Below, in pieces: positions 25,212-36,200 of a stretch of 64,000 nt of DNA. A program made the translations under genes and the position numbers. Each line of letters opens with the position of its first letter. Within the stretch, counting starts at the first letter, position 1. The stretch comes from Aquila chrysaetos chrysaetos. Its lineage: Eukaryota; Chordata; Aves; Accipitriformes; Accipitridae. The stretch spans positions 17,985,363 to 18,049,362 of the forward strand of contig NC_044005.1 in assembly GCF_900496995.4 (NCBI RefSeq). The letters are read 5' to 3'. Below the pieces are notes generated by a model. The model did not search any database. It saw nothing but the letters and a program-made list of their open reading frames with translations, and was not told the DNA's origin.

Positions 25212-27960
25212 TGACCTTGTCACTCACCTGCCACCCTCCTCTGACAGCAGTAAGTAATTCTGCTAATTCTGCTGCCTGGGATCTATTGAAGGAGGACAGG
25301 CAGCCTTGCTAAGCTTTTCTTTAAGGAAGTGCTATCAATGGGGACCAGTTGTTTCAGATGCTAATGGTATTGAATAGCGCGGTTCTGCATGTTCAAAGCC
25401 AGCTGTAATCCTTGTTGTTTATTTATGTTGCATCAGGGATCAGAGGCCCATTCTCCCAAACACTGTATGTTGACAGAGCTTGTAGTCCAAATATAATAGC
25501 AACCTAATTGTGTTTGTCTGTGGCTTTTGCCATAATGTGAGTGGTTACTAGTAGTCACCCTGGTGAGTAGTAGCTTTGGTTTCAGAGATCTGCCAGGTAC
25601 AGCTGCTCATTAACGTAGGGCAGAGCATCACAACCTGGCCCTGGCACAAGCATTTCATTTCTAACCTTACCTTCTGGCCGCTGGATGCAGCTAAGTAACC
25701 TCTGTATGGCACAGGCCTGATTTCTATATCTAAATAAACAAACTCTCACTGAAATCAGGATGGAAAAGTTAAGAATCAGGATCAGGCCCTATGGGGAAAT
25801 GATGATAAATTTAGATCCAGAAGATCTTGTCAGACTGAGCTATTAAATGGCAGCACAGGCAGCATTACCCTAAGATCTGTTGCTGCCAAGAGAGATCACT
25901 AGTGAAGCCATTCAGACCTGAAGGCAAAGCGATTTCTAAGGAATAGTAAGGGCACTATACCCACAGCTTTAAAAATCAGGTTCTGCTCTTACAGTAGATG
26001 CAATGTTGTGTGCTACCTGCGTGTGAGGATGGGCTCTTGGGCTGCCAGAGAAATGCAGGGGACAGCCAAACATTAAAACCTCTCCCCAAAACCTGGAGTT
26101 ACGATGAACAGTAAACCCAGCATTTAACTTAAAAATCTGATTCCAATACTTTAAACCTACAGTAAGCAGGCTTAGAGCAAGCAAATAGATTAAAGCTGCA
26201 TTTAGAAAGATCATTTTGGCCAGATCTTACTTATCCAAACTGGTTCAAGCATTCCTAGTAGCAAAGATTGATTTTTTTTTCACACCTTCGTTACAGAAGG
26301 TGGAAAATATTTAGCTTATAACACATTAGTCTAGTGGGCTTTCATAAGGCCGTGGCTGGTAGTTCACCACTGGCCTCAGATGGGGTAACCTCAGCCCTGC
26401 TGTGCCAGCTGAGCCAGGGTAGGTCCGGGCGGCTGCAGCAGTGTCTGTTGATGCCACTGAGCTCAGCCACAGTGAAAGACGGTTAAACTGAGTAGGTGCC
26501 CTGTGCCTCTGCAGCTTCAAACAAAAGCATCTCCAGCTGGAAGGGGAGGGTGGTGGCTCTGCCCTGCTCCTCTCGGGGCCATTGCACAGGGAACCATAGG
26601 GAGGAGGCACTCATCGTGCCTCCTGCCAAACTCAGTCACACCACACAGGTCAGTCAGAGCAAGGGGAGACAGGCGATGGGATGCAAGAATGGCTTCAAGC
26701 CCAACTAGAACAGTCTCTGCAAGGGTTCAGGACAGCCAAGGCTGTCCCTGGCTGTCAGGATGGGCCCAAAAGCTCCGGCAGCCCCAGGATGTGACCCTCA
26801 CACTGTCCTCAGGGCTGTGCCAGTTAGATGAGCAGAATTGAAAGCTTTCTCTATTTTGGGCCCTACGAAGTTTCTTCCTGCAGGATGAGTCAGTGGCAGG
26901 AGCTGCAGCCAACACTGTTGTTTCTGCGCTCGGTGGGACTCCTGTCAAAATATTTAGATTAGTGAGGATCACCAACATGCAGGGGAGGTTCTCCCTTTTC
27001 TCTGTGAGTGGGTGGGACCCAGTTAACCCATACAAAGCATAAGAGGGTGAAATAGGAGTGATCCGCAAACTAAAAATCTTCCTTTTCCGTCCCTGTACCT
27101 TAATGAAGTGTGAAACAAAAGAAGGAGGGAGGGGAAGATGTCCAGAAATGGCCTTTATACCTAGATTCATTGGGGATTTCGTGAGGCACCTAAATCAGTT
27201 AGCTCAAGTGCCAGAGTGTGGAGTCGCATTGGCAGTGGTCTCCTGTGCAGTCCTCAAAGCCCTGACTGCACACGAAAAGTCTCTGACACCCAGCTCAGAA
27301 GCACAGTGAGGCTGGACCCACTGCCTGCTCTGCCTCCTGTGCCATCAGGATGCCAGCGGTGGGGCTGGGGAGGATAAAGAGGAGGGATCCATGTCCCAGG
27401 CTCCACTAGTGCAGGTCGCCCTCAGAGAGGAGCAGTTCCATCTCCACTCTTGCCTCCTCTAAAGAGTCATTGTGCATCACCTCCATTAGGAGCTTACAAT
27501 CAGATCCTGCCCTCTCCACTGACTGCTTAGTTTAGGTCTCTGAGTCACCGTCAGGGCCAGGTCCCTACATTTAGGCATTGCAGTGCTGGATGCTGCAGAC
27601 GAGACCTCTGACTCCAGCCCGTGGATTTCACACATCGGCAGCACACCAGTTTACTAAGTGAGTACCTAGGCTGACGGGCTATGAAAGTGCTGCCCAGCAT
27701 GCCAGGAGTTGAGCAAGCCAAGGAGCAGCAGAAGCTGCTGGGAAAACAAAGCTGTGTCATGGTTCTTGGCCAGCTACTGGCTGGAGTGCAGCCAAGGACA
27801 GGTGCTGGAGCGGCTGGGGCACGGGGTGGGCAGTGGCTCCATAGGGGAGCTGTCAGTGGTTTGATGCCTGGGCCTGGTTCCTTGGGACAGCGAGGGTCAT
27901 AGCAGAGCTGAGGCACACCAGCTCTCACTGGAGAAGGTAACGAACAGCAGCTGTCAGAGA
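25212..27960. other. No gene recognised; upstream flank of ASB2
   Basis: The segment holds short frames only. Possible minus-strand donors occur at about 25,226 and 25,672, but they have no coding-like sequence next to them. Near 27,180 and 27,570 there are short stretches similar to widespread amniote repeat text (AGGCACCTAAATCAGTTAG type). Confidence 0.45.
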
Positions 27961-27965
27961 TCTGG

Positions 27966-27975
27966 CTAAAAATAA
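27966..27975 (+). promoter_or_regulatory. MEF2-like site
   Basis: CTAAAAATAA matches the MEF2 consensus YTAWWWWTAR exactly. It lies about 2 kb upstream of the ASB2 beta start, just before the CpG-rich island. The beta isoform is the muscle form in mammals, which makes a MEF2 site interesting. However, it is embedded at the edge of a poly(A) run, where such a match can arise by chance. Confidence 0.25.
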
Positions 27976-28389
27976 AAAAAAAAAAAAAAAAGAAAAAAAC
28001 AACAAAATGGGGTTGCATTATTTACAGCAACAGAAGGTTTTATTTTGGCAGTTTTCATGGCTGTAAAATACCTCCTTTGTTGTTAAGAGTCATGATGTCA
28101 GTCTGAAATCTGCTGGGCTTCCCTTTACCCTGAACTCTTCCCATTTCTTCTGGGGTGTGCTTGGAGCCTGAGGTGGCTGTTGATGTGGGAGATATCACTA
28201 TTTCTGGAGTGAAAAGTTTAAATCCAAGATTTTAAGTTACTTATGGCTTGATTCAAGCTCTTCTTCAAACTGTGTTAGTTGTTGTTGGTTTGGTTTTTTT
28301 TTTAAATTATGGTTAAAGAAACAAACATGAGTGTCTTGACATGCGTAGCTATGGCTCTGGTGCCATTTGGGAGCTACCATTTCCTCCAG

Positions 28390-28830
28390 GTCAGGACCGC
28401 CTCTTGGCCGAGCACGCAGCAGCAAGGAGGGCTAGCGCAGGGCCATTTCCTGGCGTGAGGCTCATGGCGCGGTGGACCCCGGCGCCTCCGGCGCGGGTGC
28501 GAGTCCCTGGGAAGCCAGGCTGCCCCGGGCACTCGGTGAGCTGGGGGCAGAGCCCCAGCCTGCCGGAGAGAGCAGCTGCAGAGGGAGGGGGAGCTGAAGG
28601 CTCCCCTCCGTCAGCGGCGCCGGTGCGGTGGGAGGCAGGTCCCGAGCGGCGGGAGGGTGGCTGGCTCTGCCATCCCCGTGCGTGTGGCTCTGCCGGGTGG
28701 CCCGGTTCAGTAGGACCCGCGGCCGGGCAGGGCAGGGCTGCGCGGAGCTGGAGACCAGCCCTGCTGGGGCGTCGCTGGGACAGCGGCTGACAGCCCCAGG
28801 GTGGGGGCGGGCAGCTTTGTCGGCACCCCC
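28390..28830. promoter_or_regulatory. CpG-rich island, candidate ASB2 beta promoter
   Basis: I count roughly 35 CpG dinucleotides in about 430 bp, against the AT-rich flanks. The island is about 1.2 kb upstream of the acceptor of the first ASB2 beta coding exon. It would be a natural place for the promoter and an untranslated first exon. It could also serve a divergent minus-strand transcript. No single donor stands out, so I do not place the untranslated exon. Overlapping open frames here are a by-product of GC content. Confidence 0.45.
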
Positions 28831-30003
28831 ACTGGTGCACTCAGCCAGCCCCTCACCTCTCTGCACCTGGGGGACATGCCTCTACAGTCCCCTTCTGCTG
28901 GCCCCCTGTCCTCCCCTGTCCTGTCCGTGTCCTCCTGGGCAGCTTGTACACGTTGCTGCTCCCTTATTTTACATAGTTCTCGCTCAGCGCTTATAAAGAG
29001 CAAACCTATTCCCCCTTGGCTGTCATCTTCTTAAAAGAGGCAAGCTTTTCCATCTCCTCCCATGAAATAAGCCCTTGGCTCTCGAACACTGGTGGCCAGA
29101 GTGCTCTCTGGCATCCGAATGAGGTCCTGCTAGAGCATTGTACCATTCGTGGCATTAGTACTTGCCTATCACTGCTGGAAATACCGCAGAATTTTGGATT
29201 GTCTTTGCCTTTTTTTGAGTCCACGCTGCGGTGATGGTTCACAGCCGTTCTGTGATTGTTGAGTGTGCGCTGATGTTTCCCCTTATCTCATTTCCCGCTC
29301 TCAACCACCAGTTTTTAGAAAAGAGTCTGACCATAAGTCTTAAAGCTCATGACCTTGAACTTTGTTCTGTGAAGAGCAAAGAATCAGAAGTGAAACTGAG
29401 CATTGTCATGTCGCCCTCCTAGCTGAGTGAAACAAAGAAAGTCACTTCAAAGAACAGCTTTGCATGTTGCTCGAGAAATCTCCAGAGAAGGTGGAAAAAA
29501 TTACTCCACAAAGTCTCTTTACACTTTGTGGTGGAGAACCTGCGCTTGCAGAAAACCAGCAAACAGACAAGCCTCTTCCCTTAATTTTCTGCAATTAGAG
29601 CAAGAAATAAAACAAAAAAAAACCAACAAAAAGAGATGTCCATTGGCATTCTCCTAAATAAATTCATTTCAAAGCTGTATCTCTTTAATCTTATGGGGAT
29701 TTCCTTTACCTATTTTTCTCTTGAGTGTGGTAACCAGAATAAATAGATAAAAACCTGCCTTGCTTGCAGCAGCTCTCTTCCCGTTTTTTAAACACCAGCT
29801 ACATCAGTTACTTCTGTGTGATAGAAAGAAGATAGTTCATTAAGTTTACATGCAGATTTTAGCTGATAGTGTTCTCTCCCTGGTGAAGGATTTCTGAAGG
29901 GTTTTCTGGTCAGCCTAATCAAGAGGCAGAGCTGAACAAAAGCACAAGATAGTGGAGTTTCTTTCATTTTCCAGCTTTTGATGATCACAATTTCCTTTTA
30001 CAG

Positions 30004-30273
30004 GAAAGCAACAACAACAAAAAAAAAAATGGCTACAACGGCAGCAAATACTCAAAGACAAACGATAGGCTGTGAGGAATACAGCCTGTACAGTAGCTTG
30101 AGTGAAGACGAGCTTATAAAGATGGCCATCCAGCAGAGCTTGGAAGAGGACCCCACGGGTCAGCCACCTGCCCAGAGCCACCAGAAGTCGATGGTGGCAG
30201 GTCCCGGTGAGGCGGCCACCCCCAGCCGTGCCAGCAGCCACAACCCACCCTACCACATCTACCCTTGGCAAAG
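30004..30273 (+). CDS. ASB2: ASB2 beta first coding exon with ubiquitin-interacting motif
   Basis: A good acceptor (TTTCCTTTTACAG) ends at 30,003, so an untranslated exon lies upstream. The ATG at 30,029 follows an A-rich leader with A at -3. It is chosen because the protein then starts MAT..., as in mammalian beta, and runs into the conserved CEEYSLYSSLSEDELIKMAI and QQSLEED. This segment is the UIM: an acidic patch, then L, A and S at the usual spacing. The exon ends in phase 2 at YPWQ plus AG, before GTGAGTG. A further in-frame ATG at 29,981 lies in the intron and is not used. Confidence 0.92.
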
Positions 30274-33200
30274 GTGAGTGAGCACCTGCCTAAGCTGCGC
30301 CGTCCCAATGAACACCCTGCCTGGGAAGAGAAAAACACCTTCCCCTGTCAAAACACGTGCTTTCTAATTAGCTTTGCCGAGCGGCTGCTCTGCGAGTCTG
30401 TCATTAGTTTGAAAGCCAGAGTCTGCTATAAATCCAATGAGGTCAACAATTTACGCCCTCACAGCAAAATGAGAATTTGCTTTATGTTGTCTGTATCAAG
30501 CAACAAATAAAATAAGAAAAGGGGCACTGCTACAAGCTTTCCTGAGCAACAGAAGCCCTGCCGAAGCCAGTAGCTCCTTTCCCCCATGGGGGCACACTGT
30601 AGACCGAGCTTAGGTTTCACCAGAGAGGGAGCACAGCGTTCATTATGGGAAAACATAGGAGAGAGGCCAAAAATAGGTATGTAAAACAGTGTGAGCTGGC
30701 TACCTTTTAGATACTGCAGTCTTTAAAGGATGTAGTTATTTCAGATCAAAGTCTGACCTCAAGCACACCGCTGTCAGCCAAGAGCAGCTCCAGACACCGA
30801 AGCGTGGCGGCATCCCCCTCCCCGGCGATGCTGGGCTGTGGGTTACAGAGACCCACTCACAGTTTCAAACCCGGACATTGTTCTCCTTTCATTTTTAAAA
30901 GGCAGATTTCTCAAGGGGGGAGGGAAGAGCTTACAAAGTCACCCCAAACCCAAGGAAAAGTACTCTTTTAAACTAGCTTTTTTTTTAATAAGCTGGGAGT
31001 AGCTGAAGTTTTGTTCCTCCTTCTTTCTCATAACTCCACCATCCTCTGATGCCTCACTCATTACCACCGGTGATTGTTTGGTTTCCAAGGCTGGGAAACT
31101 GGGGAAAATTTGATGAGCAGTAAGCGTGTTTCATAGCTGCGGAATCAGGATGCCGTACAGCAGGCAGTCCTGCTCCCACCAAAGGTCGCGTCTTCTCGGT
31201 GTCATTACTGTGCACTTGTACTGTCAGCTCTGCCGCGGGGACATGATGCAGGGGAGAATAAGGGCTCCCCTGGCCGCTTGGTCCTGTCCTCCTCGGGGAT
31301 CCTTTGACAGCTGCTATTTTGGCAAAAGGCAGCATCTGCAGCTCTGTGCATTAACCTGTCCTGCCTTTGCCTCAGCCCAGCAGCTTTTGACCTCCCACTG
31401 GAGGGAAACCTTTGCAGCTTGTAGCTCCAGATCTGTAGCATTGCTGAACTCTTCTGCCACCTGGGAGAGCCGAGCTGGAAACGGAGCCGGCACCCGGGGG
31501 CCCTGGGTCTTCCTCCACCCCCGCCGCCGACCTGCTTGCGTAGCACTTCGGCGGTGATGAATGTCGCCTCATCTCTCCTTGTGCCTGCTTCCTGTGCGGT
31601 GGTGGTAGGGTTAACCTCACTGTTGTCTTATATGGTCATTTGAATCCCCTGACGCTTCCTCAGAGGGCCAAAAATAATCTCGAGCCGAGCGAGCAGCTGA
31701 ATACAGCGCAGAGCAAGCCGTGGCCATCTGCTTTTATTCAAAGCCCTGACCGGCAGGCTTCCTCGCTCCGTCTCTGTGGATGTGTGTCTCTGTTTCTGCC
31801 TCAACATGACCTGTTTCTCCTATTCGGAGTATTTCTCTTTATTTCATTCATGTCATCGCCACTCCAGATTGGCGGCCCAGCCGAGAGGCCGTGCTCAGCC
31901 ATCCAGCTCGGGGGCAGCCTGGCAGGTCAGGCGAAGGTACGACGGCAGCCTGTTCAGCACATCCCAGTCCGTGTAAGTGCCTCCCTCTCCCTCTCCCGCT
32001 TTCCCCCGCGGTCAAAACAAGCCTTGCTACCCACTCTCCCCCGAGCCAGCTCTTCTGGGTGGCGATGGTGTCTGGTGGGGGGACATGGTGGTGTTCAACT
32101 GGAGGAGGTCTTGCTGATACCTGCACTGCACCCTTGCTGCCTTCCCGCTCTTACTTGTGACTTGCCAGCTGCCCCAGACCATGCCCAGGCTCTTGTGGGT
32201 GACCCACCTCAAACCTGCCTTGTTCTCTTCTCCCCCTTCATCCCTCTCCATCCCTCCAGTGCTCATGTCCTGGGGACTCTGGGTCATTTGGTAGCTCTGA
32301 GGCGACAAGGACAGCAGGGAAGGGATGCCTGCACTGTGGTTTATTTATACATGCTGGCTCCCTTATCAACACAGTAGATGAGGCAGGCAGATGCTGATAG
32401 TAACTGCATTGGTATTGAGTTCACGGTTCAATATTGGGGAAGAGTGGGGAAAACGAACATTGTATCGCAGTATATAAACAGGGTGAGAAAGTCCATTCCT
32501 TCAAAGTAAATATTTTATAAATGCTCCCAAGATGCTGTGCCTGTTACCAGCAATACCTGCACTGTCTTGCCACGCTGAGGAAGGCTGCTGGGGAGCCGTA
32601 CCACATCTTACCTGCCCAAGGAGGAAACCAGCTTGACTGACTTTGATCCTCCTGGCCACGTTTTGCTGTCGGCAGAGACCGTAATTAAGCTTAGGTCAAC
32701 ACAGTCATGGATGAGGAAAGCAGACAGGCAAGGGGGTGGCCCAAGCCCTGCCCCAGTGCCTGTGCATAGTGGAAATGTCTGGACCGTGATGGGTTTATTA
32801 CAGCCCTCTGCGGGGCAGAGTAGATGCATGTACCTGCCTTTACCTATCAGATGAAGAGAGGAAAAGTGCTGTAGGCAGCACTTCTCTCTGTCCTGCAGAA
32901 AACTCTTCCCTGCCTTTTTTATCTACCTAGTTCAAATCTACTTTGTTTTATCCACCTTACAAGTCCCTCCCTGCATGCATGGTTGCAGTGACTACCCCTC
33001 CACCACTCTTCTTCCTTTCATCCTTCACCCAGCTCTACAATCTCCCCCACCTCACCCTGCACCCTGCTTGATCCAGGCTCTGTCCCTGGCTCTCCACTGA
33101 CATTGGACCCCCTGATATTGTGAAAACCTTTCTGCTGAAACATGAAGCCTCCCTCATTCCTGTCACCTGCCAGCTCCCCTTAGCCACACTGAAATCACAT

Positions 33201-36200
33201 CCTCTCATTAAGTGCTCTGCACACGCTGCATGCCTCTCTGCTGCTCTGGGTGCAATGACTGGAGGACAGGCTTTTCTTCTGCATCACTTAGCTCAATAGA
33301 GTTCAGTCCACAAGAAGGTTGGGATAAGGCTGATAAGCTAGCCCTCCTCTGCTGCTAGGTGAGAGCAAAAAGGTGGCTGGGAAGCCACAGGAGAGCATGA
33401 TGCGTGACTGTTTCATAGCCCAGGTCTCAGAGCCAGGCAGGGATGATAGTTGGCTTCACCTGGGGAGATGTTCTTCCTTCATGCTGCCTGCATCTCACCA
33501 GGCTGCCAGGAAAAGAAGGAGCTTCCTGAACCTTTCTGCGTTCCACTGAACCTCTTCTCCAGCGCTCAGAATTGACCCCCCATCTCATCTCATCTGCAAT
33601 GAGTATTTATTGTATTGGCTACTGGCCTTTGAAATGCAGTAATTCTTTTGATTCGCCTATAAGGTTAAGATTTCATCAGATCTTCAGTCTTCCTCCATAG
33701 TTTTAATACTTGTTTTTTCTGTATCTGATGAAATCCAAGCAGCAGAATGTGTTGGTTTTTTATAACAGCCTACTACGAGCCAGGCAGAAAACAAGGATTT
33801 CACATGGAGATTCATTAAACTTTCTGTACTGATCTGGAATTTGCTTGGCTAAAGCATCTACAGCCTGGTCCAGCAAACCCCCTCATCTTACTCAGGAATC
33901 ATTTAAGGTCAAGGAGCCCAACAGAAGTTCACTTCATTCAACATCTGAGGGCTTAAGCAGAATAGTAACTGATTCTTCACACATTTTTAACCCTACCACA
34001 GACCCAAGGTACCCTCTGCTTTCACTGAGGTCTCAGCTAATGTGATTCACCTTGCATTTGCTGTGTGCCAGCCCCATGCACAGACTCCTGCCGTGGCCCA
34101 CCTGGCACGCAGTAACTCATTAAGCGCTGGTAACTCTATTGTGTGCCCAAATCCTGAGGTCAAAGTGAGCAGTCCTGCATGTGTAACATGAACCCTTGCA
34201 CAGAACAACAGATGGCTTCAGCAGCCTTGTGCCAGAGGCTTTTAAAGACAAAGATTCCCGACCTCCTCCTCCTCCTCCTCTTCCAGCCAAACATGCCAAT
34301 TGTTACTGTTAACTGACTTCAACAAAAAGCTCAATTTCAAATGCCTATCTAAAAATCTATTATCTATACAAAACTAGCAATTTTAGGTTTAGTCCCCAAG
34401 GTACTCTAAATAGTATGGAGATACAGCAGTGTCCCTAGGACCTCAGTCCAGCAGTTATCAGAAGATCAGTCGATTCCTCCTGGGTGGGCTTTGGCCAGGC
34501 AGGCAGCTGCCTGCTCTAGCTGTTATCTCCTCAGGCAAAATGCCTGGCTTTGTCCCCCATATCTCCACCCATTCAAGTGTTGCTATTTTTATGACTCTGC
34601 TGTCTTGAGATCGCTGCTTCTAGCTATAGAGAAGGAGCAAGTGGCACTAAGTACTTTTTCACCTGTGAAATGGTGTCTTTTCCCATTCCTTGGCACAGGT
34701 GTTGTGTTTACCTGTTCCTCTCCAGGCCCTGAGTTTATCATCAGAGAAGCAGCTTGGTGACTTTTCTTTCAGTGCTAATATCAGTGTTTATGGCACAGAT
34801 TGGGTACCTCCGGGCAAGCTGAAATTAATAATGCTTGTGTGGGTTCCAGGCTGTTGGACTGTCCAGCCCCTGCCAGGCAAGGAAATCCAGCGCTGCTCCT
34901 GTAACTTGCACTAAATGCAGAGGTTGTACCAACGATCTGCTTTTTGAGGATTCCTGTGCTGAGCTGCCCATGTTTTTCTGTCTCTGATCTCACTCTGTTG
35001 TGGCATTTTCGACTTTCTGTCATAACCAGAGTTTCTGGTTGTTCCTATTGTCACTGCCCTGCGTGACCTTCATCACACGTTTTATTCCTACCCTGGTGAT
35101 GCTAATAGTCTCTCTGAGACACGCACCTTTCTCCCCAGTCTGTCCGCCTTCAAGGCTGCAAGATTTTCTCTTCAGAGTTAGTTCAAACCACAAAGTCTCC
35201 TGTTTTCAACATCCTCTTGTTCTCTGTCTCTGAAAATACAGCCCACGTTCATTTTTTGCAAGTCCCCGTTAGAACTGGAAAAATGCTTCTGCCTTTGCGG
35301 TGTTTGCTGTCCTGGAGCTTAGCCATTTTGGTGCCTCAGAATAAGGAAGCAGTGACTGCCTTCTCTCAGCACAGCTCAGCAGGAGCACGAACAGATGCTA
35401 GCGCTGGAGTGCACAGCACACCACCATCCACAGAGCCGCCGTCCGTCTCGGGCAAGGATCCTGCCTGCATCGGCTGCGGGGTACCAGCTCCCAGCTTCTG
35501 CCGCGCTGTCGGCAGTCTCCGCCGGGGTGGCAGGAGGCAGGCAGGCCCTGCTGCGGGCACTGCTCATCGGCGGTACGCTGACCGTCGGGCAGCACCGTGA
35601 CTCCTGCCGTGCGGGGAGTCCCACAGCAGCTCTCGCTGTTGCTCTGCAGGAGGACTGGTGTGCCCGGGTCGGCCCTGCTCTGCCGTTGCTCTCACAGAGC
35701 TTGGAGAAATGGGTTGCTGTCTGGACTGGGCAGAATGCATGCCTGGCAAAGGGAAGGCTTGTCAGACCAGGTCTCGCTTGTAGGCTGCTCGTCGTGTCTC
35801 ACTTGCGGGTGGCATGGAGCACACTTTGTGCTTTTTGTAGATTTTCATGGCAAGCCTCTTCTTGAAAGCTTCAGAATTAGGTAGCACCAAAAAAAAGTGA
35901 CTTTCGTGTTATTTTTGTTTTCTCTGGTAAACACTGAAATGCTACTTTAACACTTCTCAGTGATTCTACACATTTCAATGACTTTCTACTCCAAAGAGGC
36001 TTTAAAATATTCTCTCCCTCCCTCCCTACTATTTTTTCATTCCTTTTGCTCCTTGAGCCTACAAATTATTTGGCCCTGTGGAGCCTGACAGTGGTTTGCT
36101 GGGTTCAAATGAATCAGAACACAAACCACTTCACAGCTTGGCACCAGGTCCTGGTTGTGGTTCCAGAGGCCCCCGACTGTTGCAGTTACTTGGGGAACTG

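Noticed and set aside
1..30000. OTUB2, expected near ASB2 from human gene order
   Set aside because: I looked for its conserved OTU motifs (for example a KGDGNCFYRA-like segment) on both strands and saw none. Probably beyond the left edge.
29978..30028. In-frame upstream extension of ASB2 beta, with an ATG at 29,981
   Set aside because: It lies in the intron before a clear TTTCCTTTTACAG acceptor, and the known protein begins at the later MAT start.
31640..32377. 245-codon plus-strand open frame overlapping the ASB2 alpha exon
   Set aside because: It starts at TTG rather than ATG, uses a different frame from the proven ASB2 coding sequence, runs through the intron and shows no domain. GC-rich coincidence.
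35395..35865. 156-codon plus-strand open frame in the intronic CpG patch
   Set aside because: It is a by-product of high GC. ASB2 phases do not need it, and overlapping frames on both strands are equally long.
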